DNA from: Mesoaciditogaceae bacterium
GTDB lineage: Bacteria > Thermotogota > Thermotogae > Mesoaciditogales > Mesoaciditogaceae
Reading direction: 5' to 3'
Length of the DNA: 13,481 nt
NCBI GenBank assembly: GCA_015486145.1
Contig: WFSH01000076.1
Coordinates: 1 to 13,481 of the forward strand
Shown here: piece by piece, positions 6,710 to 13,437 of the stretch
Layout: the number at the start of each line of letters is the position of its first letter
How positions within the stretch are numbered: the stretch's first letter is position 1
The notes under the pieces: model-generated
What the model was told of the DNA's origin: nothing
The model's input: the letters and a program-made list of their open reading frames with translations, nothing else
Databases searched by the model: none
Translations under genes and position numbers: made by a program

Positions 6710-8152
6710 ATGAGAAATACAGTGAAAATTTCTTTTGTTTTTACAGCACTGCTCCTCCTTGGTCTTTCTACTGAGATGTACGCACTGAATGCGAATCCAG
6801 TTGAGATTGTTGTTTGGCCAAAAGATACAAAACAAACTATCGTGGGATTTGGTGTGTCAGGAGCGTGGTGGGCGCAGTATGCCGAAAATTGGGGTACGCC
6901 GACCGTTAACAAAATCGTGAAATTGCTCTTCAACAGGAAAGACGGTATAGGACTATCGATTTACAGGTATTACATAGGTGCCGGTGATGGTAAGCTCATA
7001 AAAGATCCATGGCGCAGATCGCATACTTTTGAGCCACGACCCGGAAAATGGAATTGGAATGCAGATAAAAGCGGAGTGGAAATTATGAGCAAAGCCGTAA
7101 AAGAGGGTGTTGACTCGATCGTGTTGATGGCTTACAGCCCACCGGCATGGATGACCATAAATGGCAGTGTAGCTGGGGGAACAAACGGTGGATCGAATTT
7201 AAAGCCGGATATGTACGACGCTTTTGCCGCCTATCTTGTGAAAATCGTTAAGCACTTCATCGATATGGGATTTCCGATTAAATGGCTGAGCCCGGTAAAC
7301 GAGCCTCAGTGGAATTGGGGAATGTTTGGAAAAACTCAGGAAAGTTGCCACTACTCACCGCAACAAGTTGTAAAACTATCACTTTTGCTCTTGTCCAAGA
7401 TAAAGGAGAATAATTTAAACGTAAAACTCGAAGTACCGGAATCAGCCAATTGGATTTTGTCGATTCCATATGCCAACGCTTTGTTTGGGAATCCCACAAT
7501 TGACAAAAACGTGGCTGTTTTTTGGCTTCACTCGTACTGGTCTGGTTTGAGTGCAAAAAAGATCTTTTACGATTGGTTGAAAATGCACTTTCCTGATAAA
7601 AAAATAGGAATGAGCGAATATTGCCAATTGATTGGTGGATCACGAGGGTTGGGAATGGAAAGCGCACTTAATATGGCTAAAACTATATACGAAGATCTCA
7701 CGGTGGGTAATGTGGTCTCTTGGCAATGGTGGTTGGCAGTATCGAAATACAACTACCATGATGGCTTGCTTTATGTCAATTTCAAGGAAGGGAAGAAAGA
7801 ATCTACCAGTTTGATAGTTTCCAAAAGACTGTGGGTTTTTGGAAATTTCAGCAGATTTGTACGTCCTGGCTTTGTGAGAGTTGAAGACGAAACTGACTCC
7901 AAAGCTCTTAAAACGGTGTCATTTGCGAATTCATCAAAAGACAAAATCGTCATCGTCGTTATAAACGATGGGAATGAAACTGTAAAAGCAAATATTGACG
8001 TCAGGAACGATTTTAAAGTCAACGTTTTTTCGGCTTTTCGAACGAACAAAACCAAAAATTTAAAAATGATCTCCCACGGTCATCTTTTAAAAAGTTTCGC
8101 GTTCGATCCACAAAGTGTCACTACTTTAGTTTTGAATGTGGAACAACGATGA
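6710..8152 (+). CDS. Secreted glycoside hydrolase family 30 (GH30) enzyme
   Basis: From ATG 6710 this is 480 residues. An in-frame TTG at 6653 would add 19 residues, but AAGGGG (6696-6701) lies eight bases before the ATG, and a typical signal peptide begins there (MRNTVK, then a hydrophobic run, with likely cleavage after MYA at residue 25). The enzyme is therefore secreted. The (beta/alpha)8 barrel begins with IVGFGVSGAWWAQ. The acid/base Glu198 lies in SPVNEPQ and the nucleophile Glu303 in GMSEY, the two catalytic glutamates of GH30 (clan GH-A). The C-terminal part (about 380-480) is the family's beta-sandwich. The AWW and SPPAWMT motifs recall endo-beta-1,6-galactanase-like subfamilies, but I cannot assign the substrate. 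It has its own promoter and is not clearly in an operon with the transporter downstream. Confidence 0.88.
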   Translation: MRNTVKISFVFTALLLLGLSTEMYALNANPVEIVVWPKDTKQTIVGFGVSGAWWAQYAENWGTPTVNKIVKLLFNRKDGIGLSIYRYYIGAGDGKLIKDPWRRSHTFEPRPGKWNWNADKSGVEIMSKAVKEGVDSIVLMAYSPPAWMTINGSVAGGTNGGSNLKPDMYDAFAAYLVKIVKHFIDMGFPIKWLSPVNEPQWNWGMFGKTQESCHYSPQQVVKLSLLLLSKIKENNLNVKLEVPESANWILSIPYANALFGNPTIDKNVAVFWLHSYWSGLSAKKIFYDWLKMHFPDKKIGMSEYCQLIGGSRGLGMESALNMAKTIYEDLTVGNVVSWQWWLAVSKYNYHDGLLYVNFKEGKKESTSLIVSKRLWVFGNFSRFVRPGFVRVEDETDSKALKTVSFANSSKDKIVIVVINDGNETVKANIDVRNDFKVNVFSAFRTNKTKNLKMISHGHLLKSFAFDPQSVTTLVLNVEQR

Positions 8153-8200
8153 ATCAAGAAGTGTACTTTTGTGAATGAATTAACTAAAACAAGACCAAAT

Positions 8201-8230
8201 TTGTCTAATTGAATTTCAATGAGGTATAAT
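8201..8230 (+). promoter_or_regulatory. Sigma-A promoter for wtpABC operon
   Basis: TTGTCT (8201-8206), an 18-base spacer and a perfect TATAAT (8225-8230). Transcription would begin near 8237, giving a leader of about 46 bases to ATG 8283. The -10 box overlaps an in-frame ATG at 8229, so that ATG would not be in the mRNA. The leader is too short for a molybdenum or tungsten cofactor riboswitch. Confidence 0.65.
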
Positions 8231-8270
8231 GACAAAACGATTGGATGACTTCAAACATCAACAACTTTCC

Positions 8271-8279
8271 GGAGGTGAT
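8271..8279 (+). promoter_or_regulatory. wtpA: Ribosome binding site deciding the wtpA start
   Basis: GGAGGTGAT, a nine-base perfect match to the anti-Shine-Dalgarno, ends three bases before ATG 8283. It settles the start at 8283 rather than the upstream in-frame ATG at 8229. Confidence 0.8.
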
Positions 8280-8282
8280 TTT

Positions 8283-9215
8283 ATGAATTTTAGAACATTT
8301 ATCGTTTTAACCATGATTCTCTCTCTCGTGTTTGTAATTTCGATCGCATCCACTCTCGTGATAATGGAAGCTGGCAGCATGGCAAAGCCGTTCCTTCGAC
8401 TCGAAAGAGCGTTCAACAAAAAATACCACGATGATGTTTACTTTCAAAACAAAGCTTTTGGAAGCGTAAAAATCGTAAAAGTTATTACCGAACTCGATCA
8501 AATACCCGATGTGGTTGTTTTGTCAGATTATTCGTTGTTCTCAAAGTACTTGTTCCCAAAATACGTCAAGTGGTACATTCAATTTTCCACAAATCAGGAA
8601 GTACTCGCCTACACGTCGTTGAGTAAGTACGCAAAGGAAATCAACGCAAATAATTGGTATGAAATACTTCAGAAGAAGGGAGTCGAATGGGGATACGGTG
8701 ATCCCAATATTGATCCAGGTGGATACACGGCCGTGATGCTCATGGAACTTGCTAACTCGTATTATCACGTGCCAAATTTGCAAAAAGAGCTACTTTCTTC
8801 CGTGAACAAAAACAACATAAAGCCAAAAGCTGAAGATCTGATCGCTTATCTAAAATCCGGAGAGGTGGATTATGCCTTCGAATATCTTTCCATTGCGAAA
8901 CAGTATGGCCTCAAATATGTGAAACTTCCAGGGGAGATAAATTTTGGAAATCCCAAAGATGCCAAAGCATACGCTAAAGCTTCATACAAACTTGTCAGTG
9001 GGAGAATGGTAAAGGGGTCTCCGATTATCTACGGAATATCCATTCCCAAGAAGGCATTGCACAAAACCATGGCGATAAAATTTTTGAAATTCGTGCTTTC
9101 AAAAGATGGGCAAGATATTTTAAAGGCAAGCGGACAACCACCAATAGTACCGGCTGTTATTTTGGGTGAAACAAAAACCATCCCCACTCAGCTTCGACCT
9201 TTTTTGGCTAAATGA
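8283..9215 (+). CDS. wtpA: Tungstate/molybdate ABC transporter substrate-binding protein WtpA
   Basis: From ATG 8283 this is 310 residues. A basic, hydrophobic N-terminus (MNFRTFIVLTMILSLVFVIS) is a signal peptide or anchor without a lipobox Cys. The mature part follows the WtpA pattern: IMEAGSMAKPF (compare HAGSL.PF), TELDQIPDVVVLSDYSLF, WYIQFSTNQEVLAYT, the DPNIDPGGY block (140-148), VDYAFEYLSIAKQYGLKYV with Glu200, and ASGQPPIVPA. In the Archaeoglobus protein an Asp and a Glu (Asp160, Glu218) complete six-fold tungstate coordination; the Asp in DPNIDP and Glu200 match in context and spacing. The usual DPxGYR Arg is Thr here and the usual Cys is Gly. It is about 35 residues shorter than the Pyrococcus form. 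It is the first gene of the operon and its stop overlaps the wtpB start. Tungstate over molybdate is by family resemblance. Confidence 0.88.
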   Translation: MNFRTFIVLTMILSLVFVISIASTLVIMEAGSMAKPFLRLERAFNKKYHDDVYFQNKAFGSVKIVKVITELDQIPDVVVLSDYSLFSKYLFPKYVKWYIQFSTNQEVLAYTSLSKYAKEINANNWYEILQKKGVEWGYGDPNIDPGGYTAVMLMELANSYYHVPNLQKELLSSVNKNNIKPKAEDLIAYLKSGEVDYAFEYLSIAKQYGLKYVKLPGEINFGNPKDAKAYAKASYKLVSGRMVKGSPIIYGISIPKKALHKTMAIKFLKFVLSKDGQDILKASGQPPIVPAVILGETKTIPTQLRPFLAK

Positions 9216-9997
9216 AAGCACGCACACTTTACACGATCTTTTTTGTACTGGCTGCATTGATCATGATCTTTATCTTGCTTCCGTTGGTGAGATTGATCTT
9301 TTTCATAAATCCGAAAACGGTCTCGGTGATAGCTGAGAGATCTGTTCTTGTTTCGATTTGGAACAGCATTTCTCTTTCGTTTTTAACGGCCATTATTGCT
9401 TTGGTCTTTGGAGTGCCGATGGCTTTTTTGCTTTCAAAGAAGCGATTTGGGAAGTTGGAAAGCCTTGTTGAAACCATTGTCGATGTTCCGCTTTCCATAC
9501 CACATACAGTCGTTGGAATCGCGCTTCTGTTTGTACTGGGAAGGAGAGAAATCATTGGTGCCTTTTTTTACAACGCTTTTGGATTCCAAATGACCGGTAC
9601 AAGGTTGGCGATCGTTCTCGCCATGTTGTTCGTCTCGTTGCCGTACACGATAGATTCGGCAAAAGAAGGATTCAAGAAAATCAGTCCTTCTTTTGAAAAA
9701 GTTGCGGCAACTCTCGGCGCATCACCAGGCTCCATTTTCAGAACGATTCATCTTCCTCTGGCAAAAAGTTCCATTCTTTCAGGCTTCTTACTCACATGGG
9801 CGAGGGCCATATCCGAGTTTGGTGCGGTCGTGATACTTGCGTATTACCCTTTGACCGCACCGGTTAAAATATATCAGGCTTTCAACGAATACAACCTCTC
9901 AACTTCTGGTGCCATTGCCGCGTATTTGCTCATCATAAGCCTCGGTATATTTTTGACTTTCAGATTTGTGGCGGTTGATAGAATTTGGAAGCGCTAA
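9212..9997 (+). CDS. wtpB: Tungstate/molybdate ABC transporter permease WtpB
   Basis: This 261-residue inner-membrane permease has about five to six hydrophobic segments and is of the ModB/WtpB type. The cytoplasmic EAA loop, which docks with the ATPase, is clear: EKVAATLGASPGSIFRTIHLPL (from Glu162). The stretch ISEFGAVVILAYYP, typical of ModB/WtpB permeases, follows it. The ATG overlaps the wtpA stop in a 4-base ATGA, showing translational coupling, and it overlaps wtpC by 13 bases. It forms the transmembrane channel with WtpA and WtpC; presumably two copies per transporter. Confidence 0.92.
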   Translation: MKARTLYTIFFVLAALIMIFILLPLVRLIFFINPKTVSVIAERSVLVSIWNSISLSFLTAIIALVFGVPMAFLLSKKRFGKLESLVETIVDVPLSIPHTVVGIALLFVLGRREIIGAFFYNAFGFQMTGTRLAIVLAMLFVSLPYTIDSAKEGFKKISPSFEKVAATLGASPGSIFRTIHLPLAKSSILSGFLLTWARAISEFGAVVILAYYPLTAPVKIYQAFNEYNLSTSGAIAAYLLIISLGIFLTFRFVAVDRIWKR

Positions 9998-11049
9998 CTC
10001 TTGATAGCATCTGCACAAAAATCGGTGATTTCAAGATAGAAAAAGTTTCTTTGTCTGTAAAAGAGGGAGAAATCCTCGTCATCTTGGGAGATAACGGCGC
10101 TGGTAAAACCAAGCTGTTGGAAACAATCGCCGGATTTGAAAAATTGGAATCGGGGAAAATCTTTGTTTACGGGAAAGAGATTAGTCACTCTTCACCTTTT
10201 GAGCGCGGAATTGGATTCATTTCGGAAACCTTGTCCCTGTTTCCACACATGAATGTGAGGAATAACATTCTTTACGGTACCAAGTACAAAAAGATCAAAA
10301 ATGTCAGAGAAAAATTCATGGAACTCGTTGAAATGTTTGGTCTCGAAAGCTTACTCGACCGCTTTCCAAAAATGTTGAGTACCGGTGAAAAGCAAAAAGT
10401 TGCCTTTGCCAGGGCTCTGATCATCGATCCGGAGATTATACTTCTGGACGAGCCAACTTCGGCAATATCCATACGTGAACGAGAAAGAATAGACATGGAA
10501 ATAAGATCGATACTGAAAAAGTTCAAAAAATCTTCGATCTTTGTAACCCACGATGAAAATGAGGCTTTCATCATAGGAGACAAAATGGCCATCATGGACA
10601 ACGGAAAGATATTGCAAACAGGGAGCGCCGAAGAGATATTTTATCAACCTTCTTCCGAAAAAGTGGCGGCTTTTCTCGGAGAAACGAACACTTTCACAGG
10701 ATTAGTCGTGAAAAGGTTCAACGGAACGCTTGTCATTGACATTTCGGGGATCAAGATAATGGCAGTTGGAAACTTTGAGATGGGAACCGAGGTTAAAATT
10801 TTTATACGCCCGGAAAATGTCCTTCTCATGAATGAACCTTATGAAACGAGTGCGCGAAACAGATTTCACGGGAGAATATTGAAAATAGTTCCACGTGGCC
10901 TTTTTATGAAAGTGTCTATAGACATCGGAATCGTTGTGGTTGCTTTTTTAACGAGATCGACCATCAAAGAGATGAATTTAAAATCGGATATGGATATTTA
11001 CATAGAGTTCAAAGCCACATCTGTACACGTGGTGAATGCACGAAATTAG
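9985..11049 (+). CDS. wtpC: Tungstate/molybdate ABC transporter ATP-binding protein WtpC
   Basis: This 354-residue ATPase powers the WtpAB importer. The N-terminal domain has Walker A GDNGAGKT (35-42), Walker B ILLDE (Asp155-Glu156) and the H-loop His189. The C-terminal part (about 235-354) is a TOBE/Mop-like domain (NTFTGLVV..., RNRFHGRILKIV...), as in ModC and WtpC. Three motifs depart from consensus: the Q-loop Gln is Glu81 (FISETLSLFPH), the signature is LSTGE instead of LSGGQ (131-135), and the D-loop reads SAIS, with Ser162 for Asp. The start is a TTG inside wtpB, preceded by GGCGGTTGAT; no ATG or GTG start fits before Walker A, so it depends on coupling to wtpB. The role is secure from the operon; activity with these changes is untested. 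Confidence 0.87.
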   Translation: MEALTLDSICTKIGDFKIEKVSLSVKEGEILVILGDNGAGKTKLLETIAGFEKLESGKIFVYGKEISHSSPFERGIGFISETLSLFPHMNVRNNILYGTKYKKIKNVREKFMELVEMFGLESLLDRFPKMLSTGEKQKVAFARALIIDPEIILLDEPTSAISIRERERIDMEIRSILKKFKKSSIFVTHDENEAFIIGDKMAIMDNGKILQTGSAEEIFYQPSSEKVAAFLGETNTFTGLVVKRFNGTLVIDISGIKIMAVGNFEMGTEVKIFIRPENVLLMNEPYETSARNRFHGRILKIVPRGLFMKVSIDIGIVVVAFLTRSTIKEMNLKSDMDIYIEFKATSVHVVNARN

Positions 11050-11075
11050 TTTATGCAAAGGTCTCCGATATTACT

Positions 11076-11951
11076 TCACAACTTAAATCTGTTTGAGAGC
11101 TTTTGAACTATCATCTTTGCCGTTGGGGTATCGGCTATGCCCCCTTTGCCTGTTTCACGCAATGATTCTGGCATCATTCTTCCAACTTTTCCCATGGCTT
11201 CGGCAACCTCGTCAAAAGGAATGACGCTTTCAACTCCAGCTTTTGCCATGTCAGAAAAAAGTAGCGCTATAACCGCCCCTGAAGCGTTTCTTTTCACACA
11301 GGGAACTTCAACGAATCCACCAACTGGATCGCACACCAGCCCCATAAGTGATTTTAGCGAAAGAGCAGCAGCATTGGCAACTTGTTTTGGAGTACCTCCC
11401 GTTGCGTGCACTGCGGCACCGGCGGCCATGGCCGTTGCACTTCCTATTTCCGCCTGACATCCGGACTCTGCACCGGAAAGTGAGGCCCTTTTAGATATTA
11501 TTTTACCAATGGCACCGGCAACGATTAAGCCTGAAACCAATTTTTGTCTTTCAACACCAATTTTCTCCAATGTCAAAAGCACTCCTGGCATAACTCCACT
11601 TGATCCACCCGTAGGGCATGCAACAATTCTTCCCATTGCCGCGTTGCTTTCTGCCATATTAACAGCTATCATGGCTGCCGTAAACGCCGTTTTACCTATA
11701 AGTGCGTTAGTGAGGTGGTCAAGCATTTTCTTTGAATTTGTCCCTGTCAAACCTACGAGAGTTTTGAACGTTTTACCCTCATTCAATTTGTACTCTTCTT
11801 CCATAACGGCCAACAATTTGGATGTCTCTTCGATAATTTTTTCAGGTGCCTCGCCGGTATCTAACATTTCCCAATGAAGTACGACTTTATCAAGTGAAAC
11901 ATTTGTTTTTTCAGCAATTTCAACGAGTTCAGAAAAGCTGTTCACATTCAT
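11076..11951 (-). CDS. sdaAA: L-serine dehydratase, iron-sulfur-dependent, alpha subunit
   Basis: This 291-residue catalytic subunit converts L-serine to pyruvate and ammonia using an oxygen-sensitive [4Fe-4S] cluster. It contains CPTGGSSG (Cys112), SGCQAEIGSA (Cys165), VCDPVGG (Cys207), VPCVKRN (Cys218) and the C-terminal MMPESLRETGKGGIADTPT. The spacings Cys165-207-218 (42 and 11) equal those I recall for the cluster ligands Cys343, 385 and 396 of the Legionella enzyme. It has the length of the separate alpha subunit of the two-gene type. It begins 12 bases after sdaAB, with AAGGGG as ribosome binding site, so the two are one operon. It is convergent with wtpC across 26 bases. Confidence 0.95.
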   Translation of the reverse strand: MNVNSFSELVEIAEKTNVSLDKVVLHWEMLDTGEAPEKIIEETSKLLAVMEEEYKLNEGKTFKTLVGLTGTNSKKMLDHLTNALIGKTAFTAAMIAVNMAESNAAMGRIVACPTGGSSGVMPGVLLTLEKIGVERQKLVSGLIVAGAIGKIISKRASLSGAESGCQAEIGSATAMAAGAAVHATGGTPKQVANAAALSLKSLMGLVCDPVGGFVEVPCVKRNASGAVIALLFSDMAKAGVESVIPFDEVAEAMGKVGRMMPESLRETGKGGIADTPTAKMIVQKLSNRFKL

Positions 11952-11963
11952 ATTTTTACCCCT

Positions 11964-12626
11964 TTATATTGGTTTAACGTACATCACAGTCTTAACTACA
12001 TCGAGCATTTTTAACGATTCAATCGTAGAATTTGGAACTTCGCTGTCCAATTCCACCACCGTATTTGCAAGTTTTAGATATTTGCTCTCTCTGTTTAAGT
12101 AGAGCTTTGCTATGTTGGTTCCATTTATAGAGATTATTCTTATTATTGAACTTAAAGCTCCGGGTACATCTTTGTTTTCTATTAACAGTGTTGGATATTC
12201 TCCATCGAGTTCACATTCCACCGAGTCTATAGAAATTATGACTATTCTTCCAGCACCTATTGAAGAACCCACAATTTCATGATGTACGTTATCTTTGTAT
12301 GTCACGATCTTTACCGTGTTTGGATGCACATTTCCAAGATCTACAGATTTAAATTCGTATTCGAAACCAATGTGCTTTGCAATTTCATTCGCCTTTGAAA
12401 CCCTGGGATCATCTGTCGGTATTCCACAAAGTCCGGCTATGAGTGCGAGCCCTGTCCCGTGACCTATGTAGGTGTCTTGAAATGAGCCGTGAAGGTAAAA
12501 AATCGCTTTTTGTGGGGTAGAACCAACGAGATTATAGGCAAATTTCGAAATTCTCATGGCTCCAAGAGTATGTGAGCTTGATGGACCTATCATGGAGGGC
12601 CCTATTATCTCAAGAATTGAAGACAT
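11964..12626 (-). CDS. sdaAB: L-serine dehydratase, iron-sulfur-dependent, beta subunit
   Basis: This 220-residue subunit is the partner of SdaAA. The N-terminal serine dehydratase beta domain has the diagnostic GPSMIGPSSSHT (9-20) and GSFQDTYIGHGT (47-58). The C-terminal ACT domain (about 145-220) starts YPTLLIENKDVPGALSSI and is the usual small-ligand or dimer-contact module. The ATG is preceded by GGAGATGAT on the minus strand. It is the first gene of the sdaAB-sdaAA operon, 12 bases ahead of sdaAA. The product acts in the cytoplasm as an alpha-beta complex in serine catabolism. Confidence 0.95.
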   Translation of the reverse strand: MSSILEIIGPSMIGPSSSHTLGAMRISKFAYNLVGSTPQKAIFYLHGSFQDTYIGHGTGLALIAGLCGIPTDDPRVSKANEIAKHIGFEYEFKSVDLGNVHPNTVKIVTYKDNVHHEIVGSSIGAGRIVIISIDSVECELDGEYPTLLIENKDVPGALSSIIRIISINGTNIAKLYLNRESKYLKLANTVVELDSEVPNSTIESLKMLDVVKTVMYVKPI

Positions 12627-12672
12627 CTCATCATCTCCATTTTCGCATTCCTAAAAAATGTTTATATGAAAA

Positions 12673-12678
12673 ATTATA
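12673..12678 (-). promoter_or_regulatory. -10 box of the sda operon promoter
   Basis: On the minus strand this reads TATAAT, giving a start near 12666 and a leader of about 40 bases to the sdaAB ATG. The -35 region is weak because the sequence upstream is occupied by the 10-bp tandem repeat, which may suggest activator dependence. Confidence 0.5.
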
Positions 12679-12697
12679 TCTTACTTTATCTTACTTT
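12678..12697. repeat. Perfect tandem repeat, 2 x 10 bp, between divergent promoters
   Basis: ATCTTACTTT occurs twice in a row without mismatch. It overlaps the spacer/-35 zone of the sda promoter and lies just upstream of the PEBP promoter. A 10-bp period is about one DNA helical turn, so both copies face the same side, as expected for a cooperatively bound operator. No regulator gene lies in the window. Confidence 0.6.
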
Positions 12698-12706
12698 CCT
12701 AAAAAG

Positions 12707-12715
12707 TGATAAAAT
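12707..12715 (+). promoter_or_regulatory. Extended -10 promoter for PEBP gene
   Basis: TGATAAAAT is a TGn-extended -10 (TAAAAT at 12710-12715). It predicts a start near 12722 and a leader of about 43 bases ending in a purine-rich double Shine-Dalgarno sequence (12747-12760). Confidence 0.45.
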
Positions 12716-12764
12716 GATCATATGTTCATCACATTTTGTTTTGTGAAAGAGGAGGGGAGGAAAA

Positions 12765-13232
12765 ATGTCTCTTACCATTACATCCGTTTTTGGAAACAAT
12801 AACTTCATTCCCGCTAAATACACCTGTGAAGGCGAAGATGTGAATCCGCCTCTGAAAATCGAAGGGCTCGATGGAAAAGCTGTCAGTTTGGCAATCATTG
12901 TGGACGATCCAGATGCTCCAATTGGAACGTTTGTGCATTGGGTGGCTTGGAATATTTCACCAACAAATGGAATACCAGATGCAATTCCGCAAAAAGCTGA
13001 AGTTGAAATTCCAATAGAAATTGTACAGGGGAAAAATGGATTTGGGAGTATTGGCTACAGAGGCCCCTGTCCACCTATTGGTCACGGTATTCACCATTAT
13101 CACTTTAAGGTTTATTCTCTCGATTTAAAACTCTTTTTGAAGCCAGGTGCTTCAAAAAGAGCCTTGGAAAAAGCTATAAAGGGACACATTCTCCAAGAGG
13201 GTGAGTTAATAGGGCTTTACGAAAGAAAATGA
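12765..13232 (+). CDS. PEBP family protein (YbhB/YbcL type, Raf kinase inhibitor-like)
   Basis: This 155-residue soluble protein of the phosphatidylethanolamine-binding protein family is of the bacterial YbhB/YbcL type and of typical length. The family ligand-pocket motifs are present: YTCEGEDVNPPL (19-30), VDDPDAP (46-52), HWVAWNI (58-64), GYRGPCPP (97-104) and GIHHYHFKVYSLD (108-120). The ligand and biological role of bacterial members are not settled. The ATG has a very strong site, with GAGGAGGGGAGG ending four bases before it. It is transcribed divergently from sda and ends two bases before the edge of the right repeat. Family call secure; function unknown. Confidence 0.94.
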   Translation: MSLTITSVFGNNNFIPAKYTCEGEDVNPPLKIEGLDGKAVSLAIIVDDPDAPIGTFVHWVAWNISPTNGIPDAIPQKAEVEIPIEIVQGKNGFGSIGYRGPCPPIGHGIHHYHFKVYSLDLKLFLKPGASKRALEKAIKGHILQEGELIGLYERK

Positions 13233-13234
13233 AA

Positions 13235-13437
13235 GATCTCTTCACGATGGTGTTGGTAGTATTTTTGAATAACAACATTCTTTGACATTTTAGTACCGCT
13301 TTACAAGCGGTGAGTGTAATTTTTTTGAAGCCTTGTCAAAACTGATTCAGACGTTTATTCCATACAAGATGCTCATAACAGCGCACGCTGCATACTAACA
13401 TCCTGTTAGATTCGCTTTCTCAGCACGTCCTGTGCCT
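13235..13437 (-). repeat. Right, inverted copy of the ~200-bp structured repeat
   Basis: This is the reverse complement of positions 1-203, with position x matching 13438-x. The 7-bp hairpin (13295-13311), the enclosing TTTGACA/TGTCAAA stem and the TCAA site (TTGA at 13282-13285 on the plus strand) are all conserved. Relative to the left copy, the outer hairpin keeps one changed pair as a G-U wobble and loses its loop-closing pair. The stop codon of the PEBP gene lies two bases from its edge. If this is an IS200/IS605-type right end, the element body lies to the right of the window, so the two elements point away from each other. Confidence 0.9.

Noticed and set aside
8231..8270. A molybdenum/tungsten cofactor riboswitch ahead of wtpA
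   Set aside because: The leader after the promoter is only about 46 bases, far too short for that riboswitch, and shows no strong stems.
8229..8282. An 18-residue extension of WtpA from ATG 8229
   Set aside because: The ATG is part of the TATAAT -10 box, lacks a usable leader and would bury the signal peptide; ATG 8283 has a perfect Shine-Dalgarno sequence.
11137..11877. Plus-strand open frames opposite the serine dehydratase alpha gene
   Set aside because: They lie wholly antisense to a well-conserved gene, have low-complexity Ala/Pro/Ser composition and no family resemblance.
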